Below, piece after piece: positions 1 to 8,679 of a stretch of DNA of 15,839 nt. Source of the DNA: Ophiocordyceps camponoti-saundersi (nom. inval.). Its lineage: Eukaryota > Ascomycota > Sordariomycetes > Hypocreales > Ophiocordycipitaceae. Position 1 is the first letter of the stretch; every line of letters starts with the position of its first letter. Both the position numbers and the translations under genes were made by a program. The stretch covers positions 1 through 15,839 of the forward strand of contig PDHQ01000562.1 of assembly GCA_003339415.1 (NCBI GenBank), in the 5' to 3' direction. The notes beneath the pieces were generated by a model. The model was not told the DNA's origin. It ran no database searches and saw only the letters and a program-made list of their open reading frames with translations.

Positions 1-168
<168 letters not shown>

Positions 169-299
169 ACTTACTTCTTTTTCTTCCTTATTTTTCACTT
201 TCTTTACTAAAAGCTATATCTTCGTAGCAGCGTTTATAATGCCTTCCTAAATTTATATAGATTTTCTAATCGATTATATATTCGAAGGCCTTATTATAG

Positions 300-357
300 C
301 TATAATAAATAGTTAATAAAGAGAAAAAAATAAAAAAAAATAAATAAATATACTTAC
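300..357 (-). other. putative 58-nt fungal-type intron
   Basis: The minus strand reads GTAAGT at the 5' end (357-352), a TTAAC branch-like motif about 14 nt before the end, and TATAG at the 3' end (304-300). The length is typical of filamentous ascomycete introns. Removing it joins two frames in the same phase. No transcript evidence is available from sequence alone. Confidence 0.4.
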
Positions 358-533
358 GTAGTATAAGTATATAAGACTCGGCGCTATTACTATAAATTAA
401 TAAGTAAAAGCTTCCTCGTAAAAAGCTTATACTAAAAGATATAAGGCTTAAGGCTTAAATCCGGCTTTAACTTAAAGTCTTCCTTATTATATTTTAATAC
501 GGAAAAATCAGTTCGAAGCGTATTTTTTTTTAG

Positions 534-538
534 GTTTT
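534..538. other. target-site duplication of outer element, left copy (GTTTT)
   Basis: GTTTT directly precedes the left LTR, and the same five bases directly follow the right LTR at 14245-14249. Five-base duplications are usual for Ty3/gypsy integrase. Confidence 0.93.
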
Positions 539-838
539 TATTAAGGGACTAGTTAAAGGGGTGCTTATTTACTAGGCTATATATAATAATAATCACGTAT
601 AACGAGCTTCTAAGGAAGCCGCACTCTGGCGTGCTAAATAGTTATATATACCGCTTTTTCCTTTAGAGCCTATTTGCCTCCCCGTTTAACTATCCTTTCC
701 GTTCCGTTTCTTCTAATCCTTCCGCTGCGGGCCTCTAAGCCGGATAGCGGTAGCCTTATCGTTTAATCGCAAGGCTAATCCGTAAGTCTAACATTTAGGT
801 TAATAACCCGAATATAATATAAGAGCTAAACCTTAATA
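539..838 (-). repeat. outer element 3' LTR
   Basis: This 300-bp LTR begins TATTAAGG and ends CCTTAATA. These are inverted termini that represent TGTTAAGG/CCTTAACA after RIP turned TG and CA into TA. It is collinear with 13945-14244. It is the 3' LTR because gag and pol run on the minus strand. Confidence 0.95.
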
Positions 839-843
839 TAAGG

Positions 844-854
844 TCCCTCCCCTT
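844..854 (-). other. probable polypurine tract of outer element
   Basis: Read on the minus strand this is AAGGGGAGGGA, five bases before the 3' LTR. Purine tracts in this position prime plus-strand DNA synthesis. Its position agrees with the minus-strand orientation of pol. Purine runs made of GG and AA are poor RIP targets, which may explain why it survives. Confidence 0.6.
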
Positions 855-1007
855 ACCTATAAGCGCGGGATCCGTTATATAGTATACGGTAAGGTTAGGT
901 AAAAAATTTTCCGCTAAGTTACCCGGTCCGCCCTACTTTTCTATAGCTTTTATAGTGCCTGCCCGTTAAAACTTTTATTCCTTCCCTTCTTCCTTCTATA
1001 GCCCTAT

Positions 1008-1270
1008 CGTTATTATTATTAATATTACTATTATTATTATTATTAGTAAGGGAATCCGCTGCCTATTCTATAAGTTTAACCGTGCTAATATTTTTCTACT
1101 TATAGGGATATCTTAGCCTAGCGAATATAATAGTTATCTTTAGAACGTCGCCGCCGCCGCCTCCGCTATCGTCGATTCTACTACTACCGCTACTACTAAT
1201 ATTACTACTAATAACGATAACGATAACGATAACGGCAACGACGATAGCGATAACGATAGTAATAACGATA
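1008..1270 (+). repeat. simple repeats ATT and AACGAT within the antisense frame
   Basis: An imperfect ATT run lies at about 1009-1047 and an imperfect AACGAT-type run at about 1210-1269. In the plus-strand frame the latter codes for alternating Asn and Asp, so it is probably a codon repeat of an acidic low-complexity segment rather than a neutral microsatellite. A short GCC run lies near 1150-1161 and codes for Ala. Confidence 0.75.
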
Positions 1271-1648
1271 TCGCGGGCGACGATAAGGGCCTTAGTTTAG
1301 AGGAGGATTTCCTAGCTTTTAATACTTAGTTTAAAGATTATTATAGCTATAAGCTAACCTAAGGGGGTTATCGTCGCTCTAAGCCTTCTCCTTCTTTTTT
1401 TTCTTCTTTTTTTACTTCTCCTCCTCCTCTATCTCCTAATATAAGTCTTTTTCTTCTCTTACCTAGCAGCTTACCGTATAGGACTTATCGATCTTATATC
1501 TAAAAAGGCGACTTACTTATTATAAAGAAACGCGCTACTAATATTATCGGGTATTTCTTAGGTTACTATACGGAGAAGCTTCTAGCTTAAGGCCCCTTAC
1601 TAGCTCTCCCCTTCTCCTCCTCCTCTTCTTATTACGGTAAGTCCTTAT
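1051..1648 (+). pseudogene. antisense reading frame of outer element, N-terminal part
   Basis: This plus-strand frame runs opposite to gag and pol of the same element. From 1144 to 1648 (168 codons) it has only four stops, all TAG or TAA, far fewer than expected in such TA-rich DNA. It encodes an Ala/Thr segment, then an Asn/Asp-rich stretch (about 1198-1270), an acidic segment around LSLEEDFLAF, and Ser/Pro-rich stretches. The true start is not identifiable because ATG would now be ATA; the frame can be traced back to about 1051 with two more stops. At 1648 it is cut by the inner element. If the inner element and one CTTAT copy are removed, the frame continues in phase at 7713. I do not recognise a family from this part. 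Coding status is supported by phase, composition and stop type, not by homology. Confidence 0.6.
1644..1648. other. target-site duplication of inner element, left copy (CTTAT)
   Basis: CTTAT directly precedes the inner left LTR, and CTTAT follows the inner right LTR at 7708-7712. The match is perfect and five bases long, as expected for Ty3/gypsy integration. Confidence 0.93.
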
Positions 1649-2018
1649 TATTACGGCCGTAGAATACGTTAAGTGAATAATAGTATTAGCACTATAAATA
1701 AAGATTTTAAGCTAAGGAGAAAGGAAAGAAAAGAGGAAAAACTCTCGTAGGCGAAATCTTAGTAAAATATATAAAGGCACGTGCTAGTAGAGATAGGAGA
1801 GGGTATAAGGAAATCCTAGTAAAAGGTCGACTCTATTTCCGGGTAATTTCCTACTAAGGTTTTCCTAGGGATTTTACGATAAGGTTTCCGAGGTTACGTA
1901 ACTATAGTCGGAAATCCTCGGAAATTACCGTAAAATATTTAGGGGAAATCCCTATAAAATCCTCGGAAATTACCGTAAAATATTTAAGGGAAATCCCTAT
2001 AAAAGCTAGCGCGTAATA
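1649..2018 (-). repeat. inner element 3' LTR, two 45-bp units
   Basis: The 370-bp LTR starts TATTACG and ends CGTAATA, which are inverted termini corresponding to TGTTACG/CGTAACA before RIP. Near its right end it has two tandem 45-bp units (GAAATTACCG starts at 1921 and 1966). The other LTR has three units. An inverted copy of the unit core, GGTAATTTCC at 1842-1851, pairs with GGAAATTACC at 1920-1929. Confidence 0.95.
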
Positions 2019-2030
2019 TTACCCCCCGAC
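2019..2030 (-). other. probable polypurine tract of inner element
   Basis: Read on the minus strand, GGGGGGTAA abuts the 3' LTR (the C run is at 2022-2027 on the plus strand). Position and base content fit the primer for plus-strand DNA synthesis. The tract is short, so the call is moderate. Confidence 0.5.
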
Positions 2031-2174
2031 GAAAGTCTTAATATACTTATTAAGATTAGTAATAGCGGCTACGTAGTTAGGTGCCCGTAAAAATAGCCGT
2101 ATTATCTTAGGCGTTATCTTAATACTTACGATTCGTAGTAGCGGCTTTAACTTAGTATTAAAAGTTAATAAGCA

Positions 2175-2346
2175 AATTAGCGGTATTAGGGAAATAGTTA
2201 TAGAATTCCTTAAGAGCTATAAGCGCGTAACGGAAATTCCTAGTAAGGTATTATATCTTATCCGGATCGTAACTACGCTAGTAAACTTAATACTCTAACC
2301 GATAACGCTACCCGGTAACCCGAGATTAGAGGATCTACTTAACCTC
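2175..2346 (-). other. chromodomain at the C terminus of inner integrase
   Basis: The minus-strand frame begins EVK at 2346, continues SRVTG, and includes RSYDPDK and YLTRNFRY before ALKEFYNYFPN. The spacing matches a chromodomain of the form EVE-I-SR-G-YQV-W-GY-PDE-TWEP-NF. Several aromatic-cage Trp codons are now stops, as TGG becomes TAG or TAA by RIP. Chromodomains of chromoviruses steer integration to methylated histone H3; that role is known for the family, not shown here. Confidence 0.8.
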
Positions 2347-4506
2347 CTATTCTAATATGCTATCGATATCTTCCGGTTCCGTAGGAGATATCTCTTATCC
2401 GGGTAACGGATCTATAGCAGCTTTCCGAAAACGGTCGGTATAAAATAGGTTCGTTATCCGGTAGCTATTTAGTAAGTTAAGAATATAGCTATAGCCTCGT
2501 TCCTTAACGATTATAAAGGGTCCTAATTATTATACGTTAAGGCGTATTATAGGTACGGTTATAGAGAAGCTTTTATAGCTAAGGAATACTTTATTGCCGA
2601 CCGTAAAGTCTGCCGGGCGACGTTTCTTATTTACTTACTTTTCTTACTTACGGCGAGCGTTCTTAGTAGCGGTTTAAGCCTACTATTATACTTCTTACGC
2701 GCGGGAGATAAGTTTATAGGCCGTAGTAATCGGGCCTAAGGCGGTTAAGGGATCTAGGGGACTAGCTACTAAGAGGGGGTTCCGTATATCCTTACTAAGG
2801 GCGATTATAAGCGGTGCTATACCGATAGAAGCGTGCTATAAGGAGTTATACGCGAAATCTAGCGCGGGAAGGAAAGCACTCTAATTATCCTAACATTTAT
2901 TCGCATAGAACTATAGCCTCTAGTCTAGGTACTAGTTAGTTACCTCTACGCTTCCTTATATTTATAGGTATAGGGTACTATTATAGCGATACTTAATACT
3001 AATTAACTAATTAATTTTACCGAGAAATCTTAAGATAAATAAGCTAGCGTTATTAATAATCTATATATCTAGTATACTAAAGAGACGATAAAGGTATTAG
3101 AAGTAGTATCCGGCGAGCACCTCTATTATATTATTCTTCTTACTTAATAATATAGTAATAATCTAACTTAGCTTATAGATAAAAGTTTAAATATAGTTAT
3201 ACTTAAAGTAGTTTTCTAGTATAGCTTTCCTATTATAAGCTATATACTCTTATATAAAAGTTAGAATAAGTAAAAAGTATAATAAGCTTAAGGTCTTATC
3301 TCGTAAGGCCTTATTCTTCTAATACTTATAATAATTACGGATATATTAATAAATATCTTACTTTATTCTAAGCTAATAGTAATTTCGCTAAAATATCTAA
3401 ATAGTTTTATTTTAGCTACCGTAAGCGAAGATAGCTAGCTTATATATATTTTAAATTAGGGTAGTGCGAAGGAAAAGCCTCTTCTAACTATCTTACTTAG
3501 GAATAACTAGGAGGTTACCGTAGAATCCGAGATCCTAGCTCGCGTTCTCCTCCTAGATTAGTCGTACTAACTCTGCTCCTAATAAGGTAAAGTCTGCTCC
3601 GAGGCGGACTAGGGTAATTATAAAAGTTAGGGTCGGGACTTCGAATCTAAGGCTTTCCGGAGGAATTATTATAAGCGTCCTTTCCTTTTTCTTATAAGCT
3701 TTTATAGTTAGAAGCTTAGCTATTTTACGTAAAAGGGTATTAGTAGCTATATTTAACTAGCTAAGTTAATATAGAAAACGAATATCGAATTAAGTAAGGA
3801 AATCGGATTATTAAACTTAGCGGACGAAAAGTAATCTTTTCGTTATAAAATAAACTAAGGCCTTATAGTCCGTAATTATATCGAATTTCTAACTAAGTAA
3901 TTCTAAGTAAAAATACTTAAAGCTTTATATAATAGCGAGAAGTTCGCGGTCTTAGATTAAGTATATATATTTAGCCGGGTTTATCGTTTTTAAGAAAAAG
4001 CTTATTAGCTTCTACGCCTAGTTATTTTACTATTACTAAAATATACTAATAGTAGTATTCTAAGAGGCGTTAGTTTTAAGCCGGGTCGGGAGTTTAGGAT
4101 AGAAGAAAGCGAGCACCGGGGCTTACGTAGCTAGTTCCTTTATCTTATTAAAAGCCTCCTTCTATTCCGGTCCGAGCTCGAAAGCGATATCTTTTTTTAG
4201 AAAATAGTTTAAGGGTTCCGCGGCGGTATTAGTATAGTAGTAGAAAATCTTAATAAAGTTATAAAATCTTATAAATAAGCGGATAGCCTTATAGTTCCGG
4301 AAATCTTTAAATTTTTAGTTTTAAATTACTTATATTTTATAGGGGTTTACGCTTATTCCTTAGCTTACGTATAATATTATACTAAGGTAGTCGATTTTAG
4401 TAATATTAAACCTTAATTTCTAGATATCCCCTTATAAGTTCGCTTAATATAGGCGTTAGATTATTTCTTAGTATTTCTTCTAATATTCCTCTTCTTCGCC
4501 GTTTAA

Positions 4507-4530
4507 GTAAATTAATATATTATTAGCGTA
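4507..4530 (-). other. inner reverse transcriptase active-site block with Asp-Asp changed to Asn-Asn
   Basis: The minus strand codes YANNILIY where the family has Y-x-D-D. Each AAT is the RIP product of GAT preceded by T (TGA to TAA). Both metal-binding Asp residues are lost, so the enzyme would be inactive even without the stops. Confidence 0.88.
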
Positions 4531-6049
4531 CGTACTTATATAGTAGTTAAGGAGATCGTAAAGTTAAGCGTTAATAAAATTCTAAAATTACGTAAGTTTT
4601 ACCTTAAGGCTAAACGGAAGAATAAGCTAATAGAATATATTAAACTTTATACGGAAAGCCGTAAGGTACTTAGAGTTAGGGTTAAGACGGAGATAGTAAA
4701 ACGCTTAAATAATATCGATCTTCGAGAACCGTTTTACCTCCTAGTAGCTAAACGCGGTGCCTTCTAAGGAGGGAGCGGGCGAGATCCGACTCTTTAAGTA
4801 GTTATTTATCTATCGGTAATTAATATAAAAGCGTTAGGCTATTAAGTATAGCTTCGGGGCGAAGAGAATAGAGGCGGCGTAAGGGCTAGTATTTAGCTTA
4901 ATAAAACTAATCTCGAGTAAGTAGTTAATAGTCTCCTTTTCTAAAAGTAGGTATTTTACCGGCGTTTTATAAGAAAGGGGTCCTACTAAGTTTAGGGGCT
5001 TCTTAAGTTCTAAAGTTATATTATAGCCGGGCCGGGGATAAGCTAAAATATAAGCTTCCTTTTTACTAAAAAATCCTTTAAGGTACGTAAAAGCTAGAGG
5101 AATTATACTATATATATAAGTAATATACTTAGGTTTTTTACCTTAAGGGAACGGGATTTCCTATCTTATATATATATAGCTAGCTAAGCTTAGCTTCGCG
5201 ATTATAGTTAAGTTATTATTATTATCTTCTAACTTTATAAATATCTAAAATATTAATAGAGTTATTTCTTTTTATTACTTATAGTAAGAGTCTTATTAAA
5301 CTTAGCGGATAAGTTACTTTTTTAAAATATCCTTATTAGTATCGTTAGTATCTTAGTTATTTTTAGTTAGGGTCTAAACTAGCTTCTTTTCCTTCGCGGG
5401 CTATATAAAATCTTTCTTCTTTTATAAGCGTTAAAAGATCCGATATTTACGCTTATCCTAATAGAGAAGGCGGTTCCGGCGCTTAATATCTACTTAGATA
5501 GCCGAGTTTAAATTTCCGTTAAAAAAAAGCTTCTTAAATAAGAGGATCGAGGGCGAGTACTTAGCGAGGGCGGGTAGGTTATTTAGCTAAATTAGTTTCC
5601 GGGCTACGTAATCGAGTAATAACCTTTTCTCCGCTATCTAGAAAAGGCCGATAAAGAGATCTTAAGCGTAGTCGGTTACCTAGCAGATTTCCTACGAAAA
5701 ATACTATCTATTAATTACTAAGGTAATAATTAGGTGCTTATAAACTAAGCTAGCTTAATAGTTTTAGAAATTAATAAGGGGGATAGGATAAATAAGGATA
5801 AGCTTAGCGCTTAAGCGCTTTACTACTTACTTCGCGAAATAATAACTAATTAAGAGATAGGCGTCTACTCTAATATTATATAAGGTAGAGGTACGAAAAG
5901 TAATATTATTAACTTAAACTTAGCTATTAATAGTAAACGACTTTCCTACTTTCTATCTTATATGCGATATTTTCGGGATTATTAAGGAGCTTTATAATAG
6001 TTTTACTCTTTTCCTAAATTAAAGTTATCTAATCGAATAAAATCGGGCG

Positions 6050-7000
6050 GGGGCGTTTAAGCTTTATAAGCTCTCCTTATTTTCTATTAGTTAGGATAGT
6101 CCTTAGCTATATAGCTTTTCTTTCTATAAATAAAATAAGTACTATTTTCCTAATAGACTTTTTTCTTATTCTCGCTTAGGGGCTAGCTTTTCTAAGTTAT
6201 AGTTATAGTCTTCTTTTATATAGTTAAAGTAGTCTTATCGACTTATTAGGATTTCTAAGCGATTTTACGGCGGGCAAACTCCTTCTTCTTATAGAATACC
6301 GTATCTTTTATATACTTATAGAACTCCTTATACGTCGTTTATAAGTTTTTAGCTTTCGTAAGAAAGCTTATATTAAGGTTAGCGAGCAAATAGTTTTAAA
6401 GTATATACTTAATATAAGCTAGGGGGACTTAGGTCTTAGCTATAAGGTAGTTAAATTTTATAAGGAACTCCTAGATTTCTTATTAGCCGTTTAGGGAGTA
6501 ATTTAGTTTATAAAGCTAATCTATAGCTTTAGCAAACTTATTCGGGTTTCTATAAGCGGACTCTAAGTATTATATTATCTTAGCTAATTTAGAAAAAAGG
6601 TATTCTTCTAAGTTATACCGGGTTTCTAGAAGCTAGCGGGCCTTTCCTTTTAAAATATAGAATAAAATACTTATCCTATCTTACTTATCGCGGAAAGTTA
6701 TCTTATTAGATCTTATCTTATCTTTTAAGTTCGTAAGGAAGGTATTAAAATCTTTCTTCTTTCCTAAGAACTTACCTATCTCCTTATAGCGAACTTTCGT
6801 AGAATTAAAATAGGAGGGGTTCGGCTATCTTACTAAGGTAACTAGCGTAAAGATATCCTAAGCAGCTTTCCTAGTTAAGACGAACGCTTTTTTACTAATC
6901 TTAAACGCTATTAATATTTCTTAATAGGTCCTTTCTATATCTAAGTTTTAATCTTTCTAAGTTAACTAACTTTAGAGTTCTATAATCTACGCTTATAATT
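6050..7000 (-). pseudogene. gag: inner element gag with CCHC knuckle
   Basis: Minus-strand capsid/nucleocapsid gene of the inner element, upstream of pol. A frame with FYILKGKARQLLE, YLESAYRNPNKFAKAID and LIKFNYLIAKT resembles the capsid region of fungal Ty3/gypsy gag. It is followed by a nucleocapsid knuckle at 6137-6096 whose four zinc ligands are now Tyr codons. The expected product forms the virus-like particle and binds element RNA. Start and end cannot be fixed because ATG is lost and stops are scattered. RIP is the cause of the decay. Confidence 0.8.
6096..6137 (-). other. inner gag zinc knuckle, all four ligands now Tyr
   Basis: The minus-strand frame reads Y-x2-Y-x4-Y-x4-Y with YFIYRKKSYIAKDY. 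This is exactly the spacing of CX2CX4HX4C. TGT to TAT and CAT/CAC to TAT/TAC are the changes RIP makes. Confidence 0.87.
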
Positions 7001-7292
7001 AGGTTATCTCCGCACGCTACTCCTATAATATAGTTATATTAGTAATACTCTAAAAGGAGGTAGCTATAGTTATAGTTTAGTTTTCTTTAGAACCCTATTC
7101 TATTATAAGGTTAGGCGTCTCCGAGGCGAGTTTCCTTAATCGCTTAAAAGTTTAGTTAAGAGCTTTAGATATACGTTTTAGGGCTAGTTATAGTTTAGTT
7201 ATATATAAGGTCTTTTCTATCTTTTACGGGGGACGTAAGAGTAAAATATATACTTCTTAATCGCTCGCTAGCGAAAAGTAAGCTTAGAATAG

Positions 7293-7707
7293 TATTACGG
7301 CCGTAGAATACGTTAAGTAAATAATAATATTAGTACTATAAATAAAGATTTTAAGCTAAGGAGAAAGGAAAGAAAAGAGGAAAAACTCTCGTAGGCGAAA
7401 TCTTAGTAAAATATATAAAGGTATATATTAGTAGAGATAGGAGAGGGTATAAGGAAATCCTAGTAAAAGGTTAACTTTATTTCCGGGTAATTTCTTACTA
7501 AGGTCTTCTTAGGGATTTTACGATAAGGTTTCTAAGGTTACGTAATTATAGTCGGAAATCCTTAGAAATTACCGTAAAATATCTAAAGGAAATCCTTATA
7601 AAATCCTCGGAAATTACCGTAAAATATCTAAAGGAAATCCCTATAAAATCCTCGGAAATTACCGTAAAATGTTTAGGGGAAATCCCTATAAGAGCTAGCG
7701 CGTAATA
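7293..7707 (-). repeat. inner element 5' LTR, three 45-bp units
   Basis: This 415-bp LTR has the same termini (TATTACG, CGTAATA) as 1649-2018. It holds three tandem 45-bp units (GAAATTACCG-type starts at 7565, 7610 and 7655) instead of two, which accounts for the whole length difference. All other differences are transitions. As the 5' LTR it would hold the element promoter; no core motif could be assigned. Confidence 0.95.
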
Positions 7708-7712
7708 CTTAT
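7708..7712. other. target-site duplication of inner element, right copy (CTTAT)
   Basis: Perfect match to 1644-1648, directly after the CGTAATA end of the right inner LTR. Confidence 0.93.
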
Positions 7713-8537
7713 CCCGCGTCTAAAAGGGCGATTTATCTATAATAAGTATTCGCTAATATTAAGTTTTTTTATAGCTTGCCTTGCGGAAGAAGTCTTAGGC
7801 TAAGACTCCTGCCCCCGCCCTCGCCCCCGCTCCCTCTCCTCCTCCCGCCCCTACCGCTAACCCCGTCGACGAAAAAGATAATAACAAGGATAAGGATAAA
7901 AATAAGGACGGTTATAATAAGGGGGCCTTTTAGGAGCCTCCGTGCCTTCGTTATATAGAATAGAGTTACGAGTATTATAATTAAGCTATAATACTAAAGC
8001 GTACGGGGAAATAGAAACCCCGCACGTCCTATACGGAATATATACCTTTATACCGGACTTATACGCTTACCCCCTAGTTCTTAGTTTTAGCTTATATAGT
8101 ATAATATATTACTATTAAGACTAAGCCGCTACCTAAAATAATAATAAAGGCGGATAATATTCTTCGGGCGTTAATTATTATTACTTAGGCTTTAATAATA
8201 CTAGCTAAGCTTAAGTTTATATATAGCGATACTCCCCTTATCGTATAGTTAGTTTCCCTAATCTTATAATACTAAATGCGGAAAGCTAATTTCCTTTTTT
8301 AGGGAGTATATTAACGCTATCTTCGATATCGCCCCCCCCCGTAAGCCTTCGGGCTCCGGGGGGTTAGCTAATATTTTAATATTAGAGGAAAGGGTTACTA
8401 TTTTAAAGCGTAACGCCGCTACTACCACCGCCGCCGTACCCGTCGCCGCCGCCGCTAAACCGACGACCCCGACGCTATCGCGCTGCCGCTATTACCCGGC
8501 TAGGGAGTCGTCGTCTGCGAAAAAGTAGCGCCGCTAA
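7713..8537 (+). pseudogene. antisense reading frame of outer element, C-terminal part with Cys-triad motifs
   Basis: This continues, in phase, the plus-strand frame cut at 1648. A Pro/Ala-rich stretch (about 7810-7865) leads to a charged Asp/Lys stretch (about 7870-7915). Next come two triads with CX2CX6C spacing: Cys codon 7943 with Tyr codons 7952 and 7973, and Tyr codons 8030, 8039 and 8060. The 18-residue linker between them is basic. Tyr TAT is what RIP makes of Cys TGT, so five of the six Cys are inferred. The layout resembles a fungal Zn2Cys6 DNA-binding domain, but the linker is longer than usual. At the T run 8295-8300 one extra base shifts the frame. From 8271 the new frame is open to 8525 and includes FREYINAIFDIAPPRK and a helical LEERVTILKRN. 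It ends at TAG 8526 or TAA 8535, converging on the end of pol. I recognise no family with certainty. Confidence 0.6.
8332..8340. repeat. C9 run in the antisense frame
   Basis: Nine consecutive C, which in the second plus-strand frame code for Pro (GCC CCC CCC CGT). CpC is not a RIP target, so such runs survive. Confidence 0.9.
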
Positions 8538-8548
8538 ATATCGTAAAA

Positions 8549-8563
8549 GGGGGGGGGGGGGGG
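8549..8563. repeat. G15 homopolymer between convergent frames
   Basis: Fifteen consecutive G lie between the end of the plus-strand antisense frame (8537) and the stop of minus-strand pol (8595-8593). On the minus strand it is a C run downstream of pol. Homopolymer length may be affected by sequencing error. Confidence 0.9.
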
Positions 8564-8679
8564 TATATTTTCTGCGCCTATTAGTGCGCTTTTTAATATA
8601 ATCCCGCTATTAGCTATTTTGCCGTGCGTTTCCTAATAACCTGCTTATTATTATACGTAGCTAGTTTATATAAAGCCTT

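Larger units (their letters stand above)
175..538 (-). pseudogene. decayed spliced gene, downstream part, interrupted by the outer retrotransposon
   Basis: Not recognised as a known family. On the minus strand a frame with only TAA/TAG stops runs from 538 to 358, with lysine-rich and aromatic residues. A GTAAGT donor follows at 357-352, and a TATAG acceptor ends at 300, giving a 58-nt intron with a TTAAC branch-like site. The frame then continues in phase through 299-175 (about 41 codons, two stops), where a segment reading GRHYKRCYEDIAFSKESE looks protein-like. A second GTAAGT at 174-169 could begin another intron that contains the AAAT array. The upstream part of the gene lies at 14250-14530, beyond the outer element. 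CpA and TpG are depleted, so RIP acted here, which implies the gene was repeated and may itself be a transposon gene. AT-rich DNA gives chance frames, so confidence is moderate. Confidence 0.42.
2165..5960 (-). pseudogene. pol: inner element pol: protease?, reverse transcriptase, RNase H, integrase, chromodomain
   Basis: Minus-strand Ty3/gypsy polyprotein, inactivated by many RIP stops. In coding order: a possible protease near 5800-5900 is poorly resolved. Reverse transcriptase occupies about 4980-4330, with SPYAASILFAPK, FSKIDII and the active-site block YANNILIY at 4530-4507, where Asp-Asp is expected. RNase H lies about 4170-3780, with a TNAS block where TDAS is usual, then RELLAII and FKYF. 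The integrase zinc region is near 3420-3300 (RNYYW, YIRNYYKYQKNKA). The integrase core carries the GSVEV block at about 2946 (catalytic Glu) and AYNSL. A C-terminal GPFIIVKE block lies near 2500, and a chromodomain ends the protein. RT, integrase core and chromodomain all share one frame. The protein would copy element RNA and integrate the DNA in the nucleus. Gene boundaries are approximate. Confidence 0.9.
1649..7707 (-). mobile_element. inner Ty3/gypsy chromovirus retrotransposon, RIP-inactivated
   Basis: A complete, dead 6,059-bp LTR retrotransposon inserted in the outer element. LTRs are at 1649-2018 and 7293-7707, with a CTTAT duplication on both sides. Gag, then pol (reverse transcriptase, RNase H, integrase, chromodomain) read on the minus strand. 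The LTR copies differ at about 26 positions over the shared 370 bp, all transitions, plus one 45-bp unit difference. Its pol frame stays in one register from reverse transcriptase to chromodomain, so decay was by base change rather than indels. The stretch 7000-7292 is the leader between the 5' LTR and gag; no primer-binding site was recognised there. Its protein sequences differ clearly from the outer element, so these are two families. Confidence 0.95.

Noticed and set aside
7261..7292. Primer-binding site beside the inner 5' LTR
   Set aside because: The bases following the LTR on the minus strand do not match a tRNA 3' end that I can recognise, even allowing for RIP. The same holds for the outer element near 13910-13944.
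7801..7870. GC-rich island as a promoter or CpG island
   Set aside because: It is explained by Pro/Ala codon repeats in the antisense frame and by the resistance of CpC and CpG to RIP.
7776..7958. A 60-codon stop-free plus-strand frame, very Pro/Leu-rich at the start
   Set aside because: It is a shifted frame over the Pro/Ala-coding C-rich segment of the antisense pseudogene. It starts at TTG and has no domain; the neighbouring frame carries the Cys motifs and joins the upstream part.
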